In this document: one piece after another, positions 32,828 through 41,767 of the stretch
Position numbering within the stretch: position 1 is the first letter of the stretch
Layout: each line of letters opens with the position of its first letter
Assembly: GCF_029870595.1 (NCBI RefSeq)
Contig: NZ_JAPDIR010000017.1
Span: forward strand, 39,767 to 103,766
Direction of reading: 5' to 3'
Length of the DNA stretch: 64,000 nt
Source: Sphingomonas sp. CBMAI 2297
GTDB lineage: Bacteria > Pseudomonadota > Alphaproteobacteria > Sphingomonadales > Sphingomonadaceae
Notes under the pieces: generated by a model
Told to the model about the DNA's origin: nothing
The model's input: only the letters and a program-made list of their open reading frames with translations
Database searches by the model: none
Program-made: the position numbers and the translations under genes

Positions 32828-33892
32828 TCAGACGGGAGGAATCGCCGCGATCAGCCGGTCGGCGAACGCCATGGTTCCCAGCGGCCCGCCAAGGTCCCGC
32901 GTCCGCGCGGCCGAGTTGGCCAGCACCCGGTCTGTCGCGGCTGAAATCGCCATGCCGGCAGCGGCCAGGCGAGCGTTCCCGCAACGGCGCCCGCGCCAAT
33001 CCAGCAGCATCGCCGCCGACAGGATCAGCGAAACGGGGTTGGCGATCCCCTGCCCCTGGATATCTGGTGCCGAGCCATGCTGGGCCTGGGCGACGCAGAT
33101 GCCCTCGCCCAGGCTGATCGATCCGCCCAGGCCCAGGCCTCCCGAAAGCTCGGAAGCTTCGTCGGACAGGATGTCGCCGAACATGTTGGTGGTGACGATC
33201 ACATCGAATTGCTCGGGCCTGCGGATCAGCAATGCCGCCGCTGCATCGACGATCACTTCGTCGAGCGCCACGTCAGGATAGCCTCGGGCAACCTCGCGGA
33301 CTTCGCGCAGGAACAAGCCGTCGCCGAGCTTCAGCACATTGGCCTTGTGGACCGCCGTCACCTTGCGCCGGCGCTCGCGTGCAAGGTCGAACGCCACCTC
33401 GGCCACGCGGCGTGAAGCGGCTGCGGTGATCTTGCGCACGCTCAGCGCCATGTCCGGATCCGGCATGAATTCGCCCGCGCCGGCATGCATGCTGCGATCG
33501 GCGTAGAAACCCTCGGTCGCTTCCCGCACGATCACCAGGTCCATCCGGTCGCCGAGCAGGCTCAGGCCGGGGCGGCTCCGGGCCGGGCGGATATTGGCAC
33601 CCAGCCTGAAACGCGCACGCAACTCGCCCGAGGGGTTGATCCCGCCCGACGCGCGCGTGGGATAGTCATAGTGCGAGACGGGGCCGAGGATCACACCGTC
33701 CACCTGCGAAATCCGCTCGAGCACCGCGTCCGGCAGAGTCGTGCCCTGATTTTCCAGCGCGGCGAGACCGATTTCCATCGTCTCGACCTCGAGCCCGAGC
33801 CCATGGGCAGCGTCGGCGGCCTGCAGCACCGCCAGCGTCGCGGCCATGATCTCGGGCCCGATGCCGTCCCCCGGCAATGCCAGCAGCTTCAT
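32828..33892 (-). CDS. isocitrate/isopropylmalate dehydrogenase-family enzyme
   Basis: A 354-residue beta-decarboxylating dehydrogenase. It has the N-terminal LALPGDGIGPEI, the IVREATEGFY region, the AVHKANVLKLGDG motif with catalytic Lys, and the metal-binding NMFGDILSDEASELSGGLGL. It oxidises and decarboxylates a 2-hydroxy acid of the malate/isocitrate type. The gene is the last of a minus-strand series with a CitMHS symporter and TonB receptor rather than in a leucine operon. It is therefore more likely to be catabolic (tartrate, isocitrate, homoisocitrate or a substituted malate) than LeuB. The exact substrate cannot be read from sequence. Confidence 0.8.
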   Translation of the reverse strand: MKLLALPGDGIGPEIMAATLAVLQAADAAHGLGLEVETMEIGLAALENQGTTLPDAVLERISQVDGVILGPVSHYDYPTRASGGINPSGELRARFRLGANIRPARSRPGLSLLGDRMDLVIVREATEGFYADRSMHAGAGEFMPDPDMALSVRKITAAASRRVAEVAFDLARERRRKVTAVHKANVLKLGDGLFLREVREVARGYPDVALDEVIVDAAAALLIRRPEQFDVIVTTNMFGDILSDEASELSGGLGLGGSISLGEGICVAQAQHGSAPDIQGQGIANPVSLILSAAMLLDWRGRRCGNARLAAAGMAISAATDRVLANSAARTRDLGGPLGTMAFADRLIAAIPPV

Positions 33893-33938
33893 GCGGCGCC
33901 CCGGCGAGGGAAGAGGGTCACCGAGGCGCCGGTCGGCA

Positions 33939-36900
33939 TCAGAACTTCACCTTCGCACCGACGAAGAACGAGCGGCCGATGATGTCGTACGTTGCCGAAT
34001 CGGTGGTCAGCGGCTGGCCGCTGACAAAGGGCGGCGCCTTGTTGCCGATATTGGTGATCCCGCCGGTGAACTGGAACCGATCGCTGACATTGACCGTGAA
34101 ATCGGCGTCGAAATAGCTGTAGGCGGGCACGCCGGGCGTGATCGCAGCGGGGTTCACCACCTTGTCCTGGTGGATCATCTTGTCGATGAAGCGCCAGCGG
34201 CCGGTGATGGTGAAGGCACCACTGGTATAGCCGAGCGACGTATTGGTCTTCCAGCGCGGATGCGCGATCTGCGGACTCACCGCATTGTTGCCGATGCTGC
34301 CCACATAGTCGAGCACCGGCGAGCCCGGCAGCGATGATACCTTGAACGATCGCGTATAGGTCACGACGCTATTGAGCCGCATCGTGCCGGCCCCCTCGCC
34401 CAGGCCCATGCCGGCGAGATCGAAGCCCCAGTCGAACTGCACGTCGATACCGTCGGTCTTGTAGGTGGCGAGGTTGAGCGCGCCTTCCCGGCCGAACGAA
34501 ATCGCGCCCGAACGGGTATCGCGGGTGATCTGCTGGCAGAAGACGTTGTTGAGCGAATAGCCGGGGTTGCTGAGCCCGTCGAAGTTGAAGCAGCGCGGCA
34601 GGATCTGGGTCAGCGCGACCGTGCCGATCGCGTCGCGGAGCTTGATATTGTAATAGTCGACCGAGAGGTTGAACATCCGGAACATCGGACTGCCGAAGCG
34701 CGGGCTCCATACCGTGCCGATCGTGAAGCTGTCGGCCTTTTCCGGCGTCAGGTTGGGGTTGCCGCCCGTGCTGCCAAAGGCGGTGTCGTTGATATAGGTG
34801 AAAGTGGGATAGATCGCCGCCGGTACGCCCTGGGCGATGCAGAGCGCCTGGATCTGGGCAGCGTTGGCACCCGAGCGGAAGGCGCTCCGGCTGTCGCACG
34901 GGTCGCCGGCACCGGGAACCGCACCGATGTTGATGCTGCCGGTCGCGGTCGGCGCGAACAACTCGCCCAGGCTCGGCGCGCGGATCGAGCGCTGATAGCC
35001 GCCGCGGATCAGCAACTGCTCGAATGGCCGCCAACTGGCATCCGCCTTATAGGCATCGACCGAACCGAAGCCCGAATAATTGGCGCGGCGATAGCCGAGA
35101 TTGAGGCTCAGGCTGTTGAACAGGAACACGTCCTTGAGCAGCGGCACCTCGAGTTCGCCGAACACTTCCTTGACCTTCTGGCTGCCGCCGGTCGCCACGA
35201 TGTTGTCGAACGAGGGCGTGTCTCCGAGGATCAGCGCATTGTCGGGCCGGAAGGCGAAGCTGTTGTTCCGATAGGCGGCGCCGAGCGCAAAGCTGAGATC
35301 GCCGCCGGGAAGCTTGAAGATCGGACCAGTGACCGTGGCTTCGATCACCTGCTGGCGCGTCGTGTTGATATTGGTGTTGTCGCGCGTGATGAACTGCTCG
35401 CAGCCCGGGCTGAACGGGTTGTTGCCGAATGGATTCCAAGCATAGCCGATGCAGCTGCCCGCCGAGCCGGTGAAGTTGGCCGTGCCGTTCAGCACCGCCG
35501 CGATATTGGCGCGGCTGGTGTCGTTATACTGCATGTTGGTGAAGTGCGTCTGGCCGATCGAGCCATAGACGTCGAAGTTCAGCGCCGTGCCCGGTATCGT
35601 GCCGCGCAGCCCGATCACGCCCTGATAGACGTCATATTCGAAGGTCTGCGAGCGCGGCCCCGAAGCGGTGAGCAGCTTGGTCACCGACAATGCCCGGGTG
35701 AGCGCGGTCGGATCGCCCGGCACCGCCGGTCGCGAGGCAAGCAGCGCCTGCAGCGCCGGGTTGCCTGTCACCCAGGGGCTGTTGAGCGGCACGACCAGAT
35801 ATTTGCCGGGGCCGGTCGAGCCGGCCGAGGTGCTGTCGAGCGCACTCGAATGCATGAAGTTGAAGGTGCCATAGGCCGTGATGCCGCCGGCCAGTTCGTA
35901 ATCGAGCTTGGTGAGGACGTTGTATTTCTTCAGCGGCACCTGGATCGAGAAATAGTTGCCGAGCGCGACCGCCACCTGGCGGCAATTGCTGGTGATGCCG
36001 AGCCCCAGCGGCGCGGTGGGCAGGCCACGATAGTTCTGAACGCAATTGCTGCCGGCGCTGGTGGTGAAGATGGTACCGTCGGTATTGAAGCCGATCGCCC
36101 CATTATACTGGCCGGTGCCGCTGATCGGCGTGGTGCCCGGATAGGTGGCGAGCAGCGCGTTGACCGCCGCGACCGTCGGCTGCGAGCCGAACAGGCCATT
36201 TTCGACCAGCCCTTCCGGCGGACGCGCGAGCAGGCGGATATTGCGGAAGAAAGGCCGGTCCGCGCCGGCGATGCGATCGCGCTCGGCATATTCGAACGCC
36301 ACGATCGCGCTCCCCCGGCCATCGGCGAAATCGCTGCCGGCGAGCAGCGTGAACTGGGTGTTCGCGCCGTCGCCCTCCAAGGTGCCGCCACGGCGCGCGC
36401 CCAGCTCGATTCCGTTGAAATGGCGCCGCAGCTTGAAGTTGACCACGCCCGCGATCGCGTCCGAGCCATAGGTGGCCGATGCGCCGCCGGTGATGACCTC
36501 GACATTCTCGATCATCGCCATCGGGATCGTGTTGAGATCGATCGATCCGTTCGGGTTCGAGGCGATCAGGCGGCGGCCGTCGACCAGGATCAGCGAGCGG
36601 TTGGGCCCGAGGCCGCGCAGATCGCTATAGGCCTGGCCGCCCTGGAAGCCGGTCCGCGCCTGCACGTCGCCAACCTGTGCGAGGCCCTGTGCCGCGGCGA
36701 ACTGCGGCATCTGGCCGATCGCCCGGTCGAGCGTCGGCTGGCCGGCGCCGGCCAGGGTTTCCGAGCCGATCGTCACGATCGGTGTGTTCGATTGATAGTC
36801 GCGCCGCGCGATGCGCGAGCCGGTGACGATGATCTGCCCCTGCTCCGCGGGCGTGGTTTCCTGCGGCGCGGGCTCGGCCATGGCGGGCGCGGCGCTGTCC

Positions 36901-37016
36901 GCCGTCGCATCCTGCGCCCATGCCGGCGTCGCCGCCAGCACCCCCAGCAGCGCGATCGTGCCGAGGCTGGTGAATCCGGAACAAGCGCGGGTACCGCGCC
37001 GATCAAGGCTGCCCAT
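33939..37016 (-). CDS. TonB-dependent receptor (large, Oar/IroN-like sphingomonad type)
   Basis: A 1025-residue outer-membrane receptor. The signal peptide ends LAATPAWAQD. The TonB-box-like motif is GQIIVTGSRIARRDY, followed by plug signatures SLILVDGRRLI, VEVITGGASATYGSDAIAG and a long barrel ending FFVGAKVKF. Receptors of this type with the GSR motif and Tyr-Gly-Ser-Asp plug loop are abundant in sphingomonads and import sugars, organic acids or chelates. It lies in a likely operon with a CitMHS symporter, AbrB-type protein and a decarboxylating dehydrogenase, so a carboxylate or metal-carboxylate complex is a reasonable guess. Confidence 0.9.
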   Translation of the reverse strand: MGSLDRRGTRACSGFTSLGTIALLGVLAATPAWAQDATADSAAPAMAEPAPQETTPAEQGQIIVTGSRIARRDYQSNTPIVTIGSETLAGAGQPTLDRAIGQMPQFAAAQGLAQVGDVQARTGFQGGQAYSDLRGLGPNRSLILVDGRRLIASNPNGSIDLNTIPMAMIENVEVITGGASATYGSDAIAGVVNFKLRRHFNGIELGARRGGTLEGDGANTQFTLLAGSDFADGRGSAIVAFEYAERDRIAGADRPFFRNIRLLARPPEGLVENGLFGSQPTVAAVNALLATYPGTTPISGTGQYNGAIGFNTDGTIFTTSAGSNCVQNYRGLPTAPLGLGITSNCRQVAVALGNYFSIQVPLKKYNVLTKLDYELAGGITAYGTFNFMHSSALDSTSAGSTGPGKYLVVPLNSPWVTGNPALQALLASRPAVPGDPTALTRALSVTKLLTASGPRSQTFEYDVYQGVIGLRGTIPGTALNFDVYGSIGQTHFTNMQYNDTSRANIAAVLNGTANFTGSAGSCIGYAWNPFGNNPFSPGCEQFITRDNTNINTTRQQVIEATVTGPIFKLPGGDLSFALGAAYRNNSFAFRPDNALILGDTPSFDNIVATGGSQKVKEVFGELEVPLLKDVFLFNSLSLNLGYRRANYSGFGSVDAYKADASWRPFEQLLIRGGYQRSIRAPSLGELFAPTATGSINIGAVPGAGDPCDSRSAFRSGANAAQIQALCIAQGVPAAIYPTFTYINDTAFGSTGGNPNLTPEKADSFTIGTVWSPRFGSPMFRMFNLSVDYYNIKLRDAIGTVALTQILPRCFNFDGLSNPGYSLNNVFCQQITRDTRSGAISFGREGALNLATYKTDGIDVQFDWGFDLAGMGLGEGAGTMRLNSVVTYTRSFKVSSLPGSPVLDYVGSIGNNAVSPQIAHPRWKTNTSLGYTSGAFTITGRWRFIDKMIHQDKVVNPAAITPGVPAYSYFDADFTVNVSDRFQFTGGITNIGNKAPPFVSGQPLTTDSATYDIIGRSFFVGAKVKF

Positions 37017-37123
37017 TTATCCCCTCCTGTATGTCGGTCCGCTTTGCGCGTCCGAACCTTATCTTCGGGACGTCGAAGGTCCCCCGATCAAAGGAGTGTC
37101 ACGGCTTTGCTTTCACCAACCTG

Positions 37124-38194
37124 TCATCGCTCGGGATGGTGCGCGGTACGCCGGCTGCGGCGAACCAGTGCCGTGGCGAGCGGGGGCCCGATCAGCATCA
37201 CCAGCGCGAAGCGCGCGGTTTGCGCCGCCATGATGAAAGGCGAATCGACCGGCAGGGTACTGGCGATCACCGCCACCGATTCGAGGCCGCCCGGGCTGGC
37301 CGCGAGCCATGCGGTAAGCGGGTCGATCCCCAGCGCAAAATGCAGCAGCGCCGCCAGTCCGCCACAGAAGCCGATGAGCAGCAGCGCGGCAAGGAGGATG
37401 CGCGGAAGCATGCGCGCTGCCGTAGCGCGCGCCTCACCGGTAAAGCTCAGCCCGATCCGCCAGCCGGTGGTGGCGAAGGCGACCATGAGCAGCGGCATGG
37501 GAACCCGAACCGGAGGCGCGCCCGCAAGCATGGCGGCAGCGCCCAGCGCCATGGTGATGATCAAGGTTCCGGAGCGCCAGCGCAGGAGCGCCGCCGCCGC
37601 GATGCCGGAAATCGCCACCGCGGGCATCAGCCAGAACGGCCCGTCCGCAACCGCCGCCGGGCCGGGCGGCGGCAGCGGTTGGGCGCCGAGCAGCACCGAG
37701 AGCGCGCTCGCCATGAGCGTGACGGCGACGACGCGCGTATAGACCATCACCGCCACCAGCCGCGCATCGGCGCCATTCGCTTCGGCGAGCAGCACCATCG
37801 CCGTCGCGCCGCCAGGCATCGATCCCCAGATCGCGACCGTGCCGGGCACCATGCCCCACCGGCTGAGCAGATAGCCGAGCAAGCCGCTGGCGCCGACGGT
37901 CGCCAGGGTCAGCAGGACGAAGAGCAGCCAGTGCGCGGCGATCGTCGGTCCGAGCGCGCCCGCCATATTGCCCGCGATCAGGCAGCCGATCACTGCCTGG
38001 GCCGCGATGGCGAGCCAGCGCGACACCCCGATATCCCAGCCCCGCGCGGCAGCCGCGATCCCGGCGAACATCGGCCCGAGCAGCAGGGCGGCAGGCACCC
38101 CCAGCCACGCCAGGACAGCGGTAACGACCAGGGAAAGCAGGAGAAGCCCGGCCCATTGCCGGAAGTGCTCGGCCAAGCCCGCGCCGCCCGGCAC
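37124..38194 (-). CDS. AbrB-family (ammonia monooxygenase-like) membrane protein
   Basis: A 356-residue integral membrane protein with two repeated halves of about five helices, as in the AbrB (PF05145) family. It has LLGPMFAGIAAA, WGSMPGGATAMVLLAEANG and in the second half LAASPGGLESVAVIAS; the paired PGG loops are the family hallmark. Despite the AbrB name this is a membrane protein, often beside tricarboxylate uptake genes. It starts 1 bp after the CitMHS stop codon, so it is co-transcribed with it. Transport role suspected, not shown. Confidence 0.8.
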   Translation of the reverse strand: MPGGAGLAEHFRQWAGLLLLSLVVTAVLAWLGVPAALLLGPMFAGIAAAARGWDIGVSRWLAIAAQAVIGCLIAGNMAGALGPTIAAHWLLFVLLTLATVGASGLLGYLLSRWGMVPGTVAIWGSMPGGATAMVLLAEANGADARLVAVMVYTRVVAVTLMASALSVLLGAQPLPPPGPAAVADGPFWLMPAVAISGIAAAALLRWRSGTLIITMALGAAAMLAGAPPVRVPMPLLMVAFATTGWRIGLSFTGEARATAARMLPRILLAALLLIGFCGGLAALLHFALGIDPLTAWLAASPGGLESVAVIASTLPVDSPFIMAAQTARFALVMLIGPPLATALVRRSRRTAHHPER

Positions 38195-38195
38195 T

Positions 38196-39536
38196 TCAGC
38201 CGGCGGTCGCGACGACCGGGAAGGCGCCGGTAAGCGCTGCGATCGCTCCGAAGACCAGGCAGGATCCGAGCGCCCATTTGAGCGTGAAGCGCTGATGCTC
38301 GCCGAACTCGATGCCGACGAAGCCGACCAGAAGATAGGTCGAGGCGACCAGCGGGCTCAGCAGATGGACCTGCTGGCCGACCAGGGCGGCGCGGCCGATC
38401 TCGGCATCCGACAGGCCATAGGCATGGCCGGTCTCGGCAAGGATCGGCAGCATGCCGTAATAGAAAGCGTCGTTCGAGATGAAAAAGGTGAAGGGCGCGC
38501 TGATCACCGCCGTGATCGGCGCGAGATAGGCGCCAAGGGCGGGCGGGATCGCATGGGTGACGGTGGCCGCCATCGCATCGACCATCTTCGTACCGGACAG
38601 TATCCCGGTGAAGATGCCCGCCCCGAACACCAGCCCGCCTACCGCCAGCGCATTCGGGGCATGCGCGGCGAGGCGCTCGCGCTGCTGCGACAGATTCGGA
38701 TAGTTGACGCTCATCGCCACTGCGAAGGCGAGCATGAACAGCACCGGCAGCGGCATCACCGCCGCGATCAGCGCGACGAGCAGGCCGATGGTGAGCAGAA
38801 GATTGAACCAGAACAGGCGCGGGCGCCGCGCCTCGACATGGCTGTGGCGGTCCTGCTCCAGCATTTCGTCCGCATCCGCATCCTCATCCACCGCATCGGC
38901 CCCCAGCGCCGCCAGCCGGGCGCGCTCCTTCAGGCCGAAGCGATAGGCGACGAAGACGACCCAGGCCGCCGTCGCGAGCATCGCCGGGATCAGCGGCACG
39001 AACACCGTCGCCGCATCGAGCTTGAGGGCGCTCACCACCCGCGCGGTAGGGCCGCCCCAGGGCAGGACATTCATCACCCCGCCGGCCATGATGACGATGC
39101 AGGCAAGCATGCGCACGTCCATCTTCATATGGCGGTAGAGCGGGAGCATCGCCGCGGTGGTGATCATGTAGGTGGTGGCGCCGTCGCCATCGAGCGAGAC
39201 GATCAGCGCAAGCAGCGCCGTGCCGACCAGGATGCGCACGGGATCGCCGTGCACCGCGTGGACGATGGCGCGGATCATCGGATCGAACACGCCGACGTCG
39301 ATCATCAGCCCGAAGAACAGGATGGCGAAGACCAGCATCACGCCGGTTGGCGCCAGGTCCGCTACGCCGGCCATCATCATCTTGCCGAGCCCGGCGTCGA
39401 ACCCGCCATGCAGCATGGCGGCGAGCAACGCGAACAGCACGGGCACCAGGATCAGCGCCACGATCGCCGACAAGCGCTTCGTCATGATCAGCACCATGAA
39501 GGTGGCGACCATCGCGAAAGCCAGAATCGATAGCAT
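38196..39536 (-). CDS. CitMHS-family citrate-metal:H+ symporter-like transporter
   Basis: A 446-residue protein with about twelve hydrophobic segments. It begins MLSILAFAMVATFMVLIMTK and includes VSLDGDGATTYMITTAAMLP, NVLPWGGPTAR and FFISNDAFYYGMLP, which are characteristic of CitMHS proteins (citrate-Mg or citrate-Ca symporters and relatives). The start at 39536 has AGGAAG upstream; a longer ORF start is rejected because it adds a charged leader. It heads the likely operon CitMHS-AbrB-TonB receptor-dehydrogenase and lies just downstream of the two-component genes that probably control it. Confidence 0.85.
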   Translation of the reverse strand: MLSILAFAMVATFMVLIMTKRLSAIVALILVPVLFALLAAMLHGGFDAGLGKMMMAGVADLAPTGVMLVFAILFFGLMIDVGVFDPMIRAIVHAVHGDPVRILVGTALLALIVSLDGDGATTYMITTAAMLPLYRHMKMDVRMLACIVIMAGGVMNVLPWGGPTARVVSALKLDAATVFVPLIPAMLATAAWVVFVAYRFGLKERARLAALGADAVDEDADADEMLEQDRHSHVEARRPRLFWFNLLLTIGLLVALIAAVMPLPVLFMLAFAVAMSVNYPNLSQQRERLAAHAPNALAVGGLVFGAGIFTGILSGTKMVDAMAATVTHAIPPALGAYLAPITAVISAPFTFFISNDAFYYGMLPILAETGHAYGLSDAEIGRAALVGQQVHLLSPLVASTYLLVGFVGIEFGEHQRFTLKWALGSCLVFGAIAALTGAFPVVATAG

Positions 39537-39669
39537 GCCCGTTCGCTTCCTTTCAGCGCCGTGACGGGGGAGTTCTCCCCTCTCTCCGGCGCGGACCATC
39601 CCTGCCTGCCGCCTTGCGCGACCGGCTCTCCTGCCCGAGCGTTAGCCGCGGCAACCTGTCATGAAGCTT

Positions 39670-41049
39670 TCAGGGGTGCGGGAAGCGCACGATGGCGCGG
39701 AGGCCCCGTCCATCGGGGCCGTCCTCGAGCCGGAGGTCGGCCCCGATCGCCTGTGCCAGCGATCGCGCGATCGACAGGCCGAGGCCGCTACCCTCGTTGC
39801 GGGCATCGCGCGGCAGCTGCGCGAAGCGAATGAACACGCGCTCACGCTCGGTCGTCGGGATGCCGGGGCCGTCGTCGTCGATGACGACCGCCGGATCCTC
39901 GTTGACCGTCACTCGGACGATCCCGCCCGACCCGCCATGACGGACGGCATTGTCGATCAGGTTCGCGAGCAGCTCGAGCGCCAGCACCGGCGCGGTGCGC
40001 ACAATGATGGCAGGTGCCGGCACGACCACAAGCGTCACCCCCGCCCGCGCGGTGGCTTCGCGCCGTTCGGCGACTACCGCCGTCACGATGTCGCGCAGAT
40101 CGACGGCCTCGAGCGGCGTCTCGTTGCGTGCCGCATTGTCCGCCCGCGCCAGGGCGAGGAGCTGCCCGACAAGATGGCTGAGCCGCACCGTCCCCCGATC
40201 GATGTCGTCGAGCGATTGCGCTGCCTCGGCACTTCCCGGCGCCGCGCTGCGCAGCACGGCGACATGCGTCCGCAGAATCGACAGCGGCGTGCGGATCTGG
40301 TGCGATGCGTCGCCCGTGAAACGCCGCATCGCGATCATCGCGTCCCCGAGGCGCCCGAGCATGGCGTTGAACGCCTTGACCAGGTTCCGCAATTCGGCGG
40401 GCACCGCATCGAGGGACAGCGGGGCGAGATTCGCTGCGACGCGGTGATCGAGCTCGGCCTGGATCCGCGCGACCGGTCGCAATCCCCAGCGCACCGCGAA
40501 GGGCAGCAGCAGCACCGCCACCAGGATCAGCACGCTTTCGAGGAAGAGCAGGCCGCTGAGCAAGCGGTCGGTATCGGCCTTGCGCGCATCGAGCGTCTCG
40601 GCGACTTCGATCACCACCGGAGCATCGAGCCCCGGCAAGCGCCGCGCCCTGGCGACGATGCGGATGTCGCGGTCGAGATAGCGGGCGTCGCCGAACGCGG
40701 CGTCATCCTCGCCGGGCGCAGGCGCGATCTGCGGCAGATCGCCATAGCCGGTCAGCGCGCGACCGCGATAGCGGATCGTGTAATAGACATTGTCGCGCGC
40801 AGTGTTCTCCAGCATCCCGAAGATCGCCGGCGACAGGTCGAGCGCGATCTCGCCCTCCTCGATCGTCAGCGAATCGGCGATGCCGCGGGCGGCGGCTTCG
40901 AGGATGCGGTCGTTGACCGCTGTGACGGTGGCCCGGATCATCAGGCCACCGCCCAGGCCAAGGGCGACCGCGAGGATGATCATCGGCAGGCCGACGCCGA
41001 TCAGCAGGCGCGCGGTGAGCGAGCGGGTGCTGCCCGCGAGCGGCTTCAT
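39670..41049 (-). CDS. TctE-like sensor histidine kinase
   Basis: A 459-residue kinase. TM1 near residues 14-38 is followed by a ~120-residue periplasmic domain (2CSK_N type), TM2 near 164-185, a HAMP-like linker, a HisKA box FTGDASHQIRTPLS with the phospho-accepting His, and an ATPase domain (LIDNAVRHG, DDGPGIP, GSGLGLSIARSL). The periplasmic domain and layout match the TctE family that senses tricarboxylates. Its ATG overlaps the end of the response regulator gene by 4 bp. The nearby CitMHS gene supports the assignment. Confidence 0.85.
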   Translation of the reverse strand: MKPLAGSTRSLTARLLIGVGLPMIILAVALGLGGGLMIRATVTAVNDRILEAAARGIADSLTIEEGEIALDLSPAIFGMLENTARDNVYYTIRYRGRALTGYGDLPQIAPAPGEDDAAFGDARYLDRDIRIVARARRLPGLDAPVVIEVAETLDARKADTDRLLSGLLFLESVLILVAVLLLPFAVRWGLRPVARIQAELDHRVAANLAPLSLDAVPAELRNLVKAFNAMLGRLGDAMIAMRRFTGDASHQIRTPLSILRTHVAVLRSAAPGSAEAAQSLDDIDRGTVRLSHLVGQLLALARADNAARNETPLEAVDLRDIVTAVVAERREATARAGVTLVVVPAPAIIVRTAPVLALELLANLIDNAVRHGGSGGIVRVTVNEDPAVVIDDDGPGIPTTERERVFIRFAQLPRDARNEGSGLGLSIARSLAQAIGADLRLEDGPDGRGLRAIVRFPHP

Positions 41050-41714
41050 GCCGGATCGATGAGATAGCCGAGACCGCGCACCGTTCGAATCTCGGGCCCG
41101 TCCGGCTCGAGCTTGCGGCGCAGGCGCGCCACATATACCTCCACCGCATTGGGCGCGACCGGCTCGTCATACCCGAATATCTCGGCGGCGAGGCGTTCCT
41201 TCGACACCAGCTTGCCGGGTCGCGCCGCGAGGCGTTCGAGCACGGCCCATTCGCGGCGGCGCAAGGCGAGCACGGTCCCGCCGAGCGTTGCCGTTGCCCG
41301 CGCCGGATCGATGACCAGGTCGCCGATAGTGACCAGCGGCGAGGCTTCTCCCGCCGACCGGCGCAGCAGCGCGCGGATCCGTGCCTCCATCTCGCTCGGA
41401 TCGAACGGCTTCAGCATATAGTCGTCCGCGCCATGGTCGAGCCCGGTGACCCGGTCCTCGACCGCGTCGCGGGCGCTCAATACCAGTACCGGGATCTTGC
41501 TCCCGCTGCGGCGCAATCGACGCAGCACTTCGATTCCATCGATATCGGGAAGGCCCAGGTCGAGCGCGATCAGCGCATAGGGTTCGCCAAGTGCCGCTTC
41601 GAGCGCGTCCTCGCCATATTCCGCCACGTCGACCGTGTAGTTCTTGCTGCGCAGCATGGCCGACACGCCCCTGGCCAGGGCGGGATCGTCCTCGACAAGA
41701 AGAATGCGTGCCAT
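41046..41714 (-). CDS. TctD-like OmpR-family response regulator
   Basis: A 222-residue regulator with an N-terminal receiver domain (LLVEDDPALARG, phospho-Asp in ALDLGLPDIDG, Lys in DYMLKPFD) and a C-terminal winged helix (ERLAAEIFGYDEPVAPNAVE). The ATG at 41714 is used; a TTG three codons upstream is less likely. It is the first gene of the regulator-kinase pair and divergent from the binding-lipoprotein gene with only 53 bp between starts, so it probably controls both sides from one shared promoter region. Confidence 0.88.
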   Translation of the reverse strand: MARILLVEDDPALARGVSAMLRSKNYTVDVAEYGEDALEAALGEPYALIALDLGLPDIDGIEVLRRLRRSGSKIPVLVLSARDAVEDRVTGLDHGADDYMLKPFDPSEMEARIRALLRRSAGEASPLVTIGDLVIDPARATATLGGTVLALRRREWAVLERLAARPGKLVSKERLAAEIFGYDEPVAPNAVEVYVARLRRKLEPDGPEIRTVRGLGYLIDPA

Positions 41715-41767
41715 GACTGCCAATGTGAGACATTGACTTGTCGGAAGTCCAGAGGATCATTTGCGCG

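Noticed and set aside
37124..38194. AbrB-named gene as a DNA-binding transition-state regulator
   Set aside because: The protein is almost entirely transmembrane with paired PGG loops; the name is shared but it is not a DNA-binding protein.
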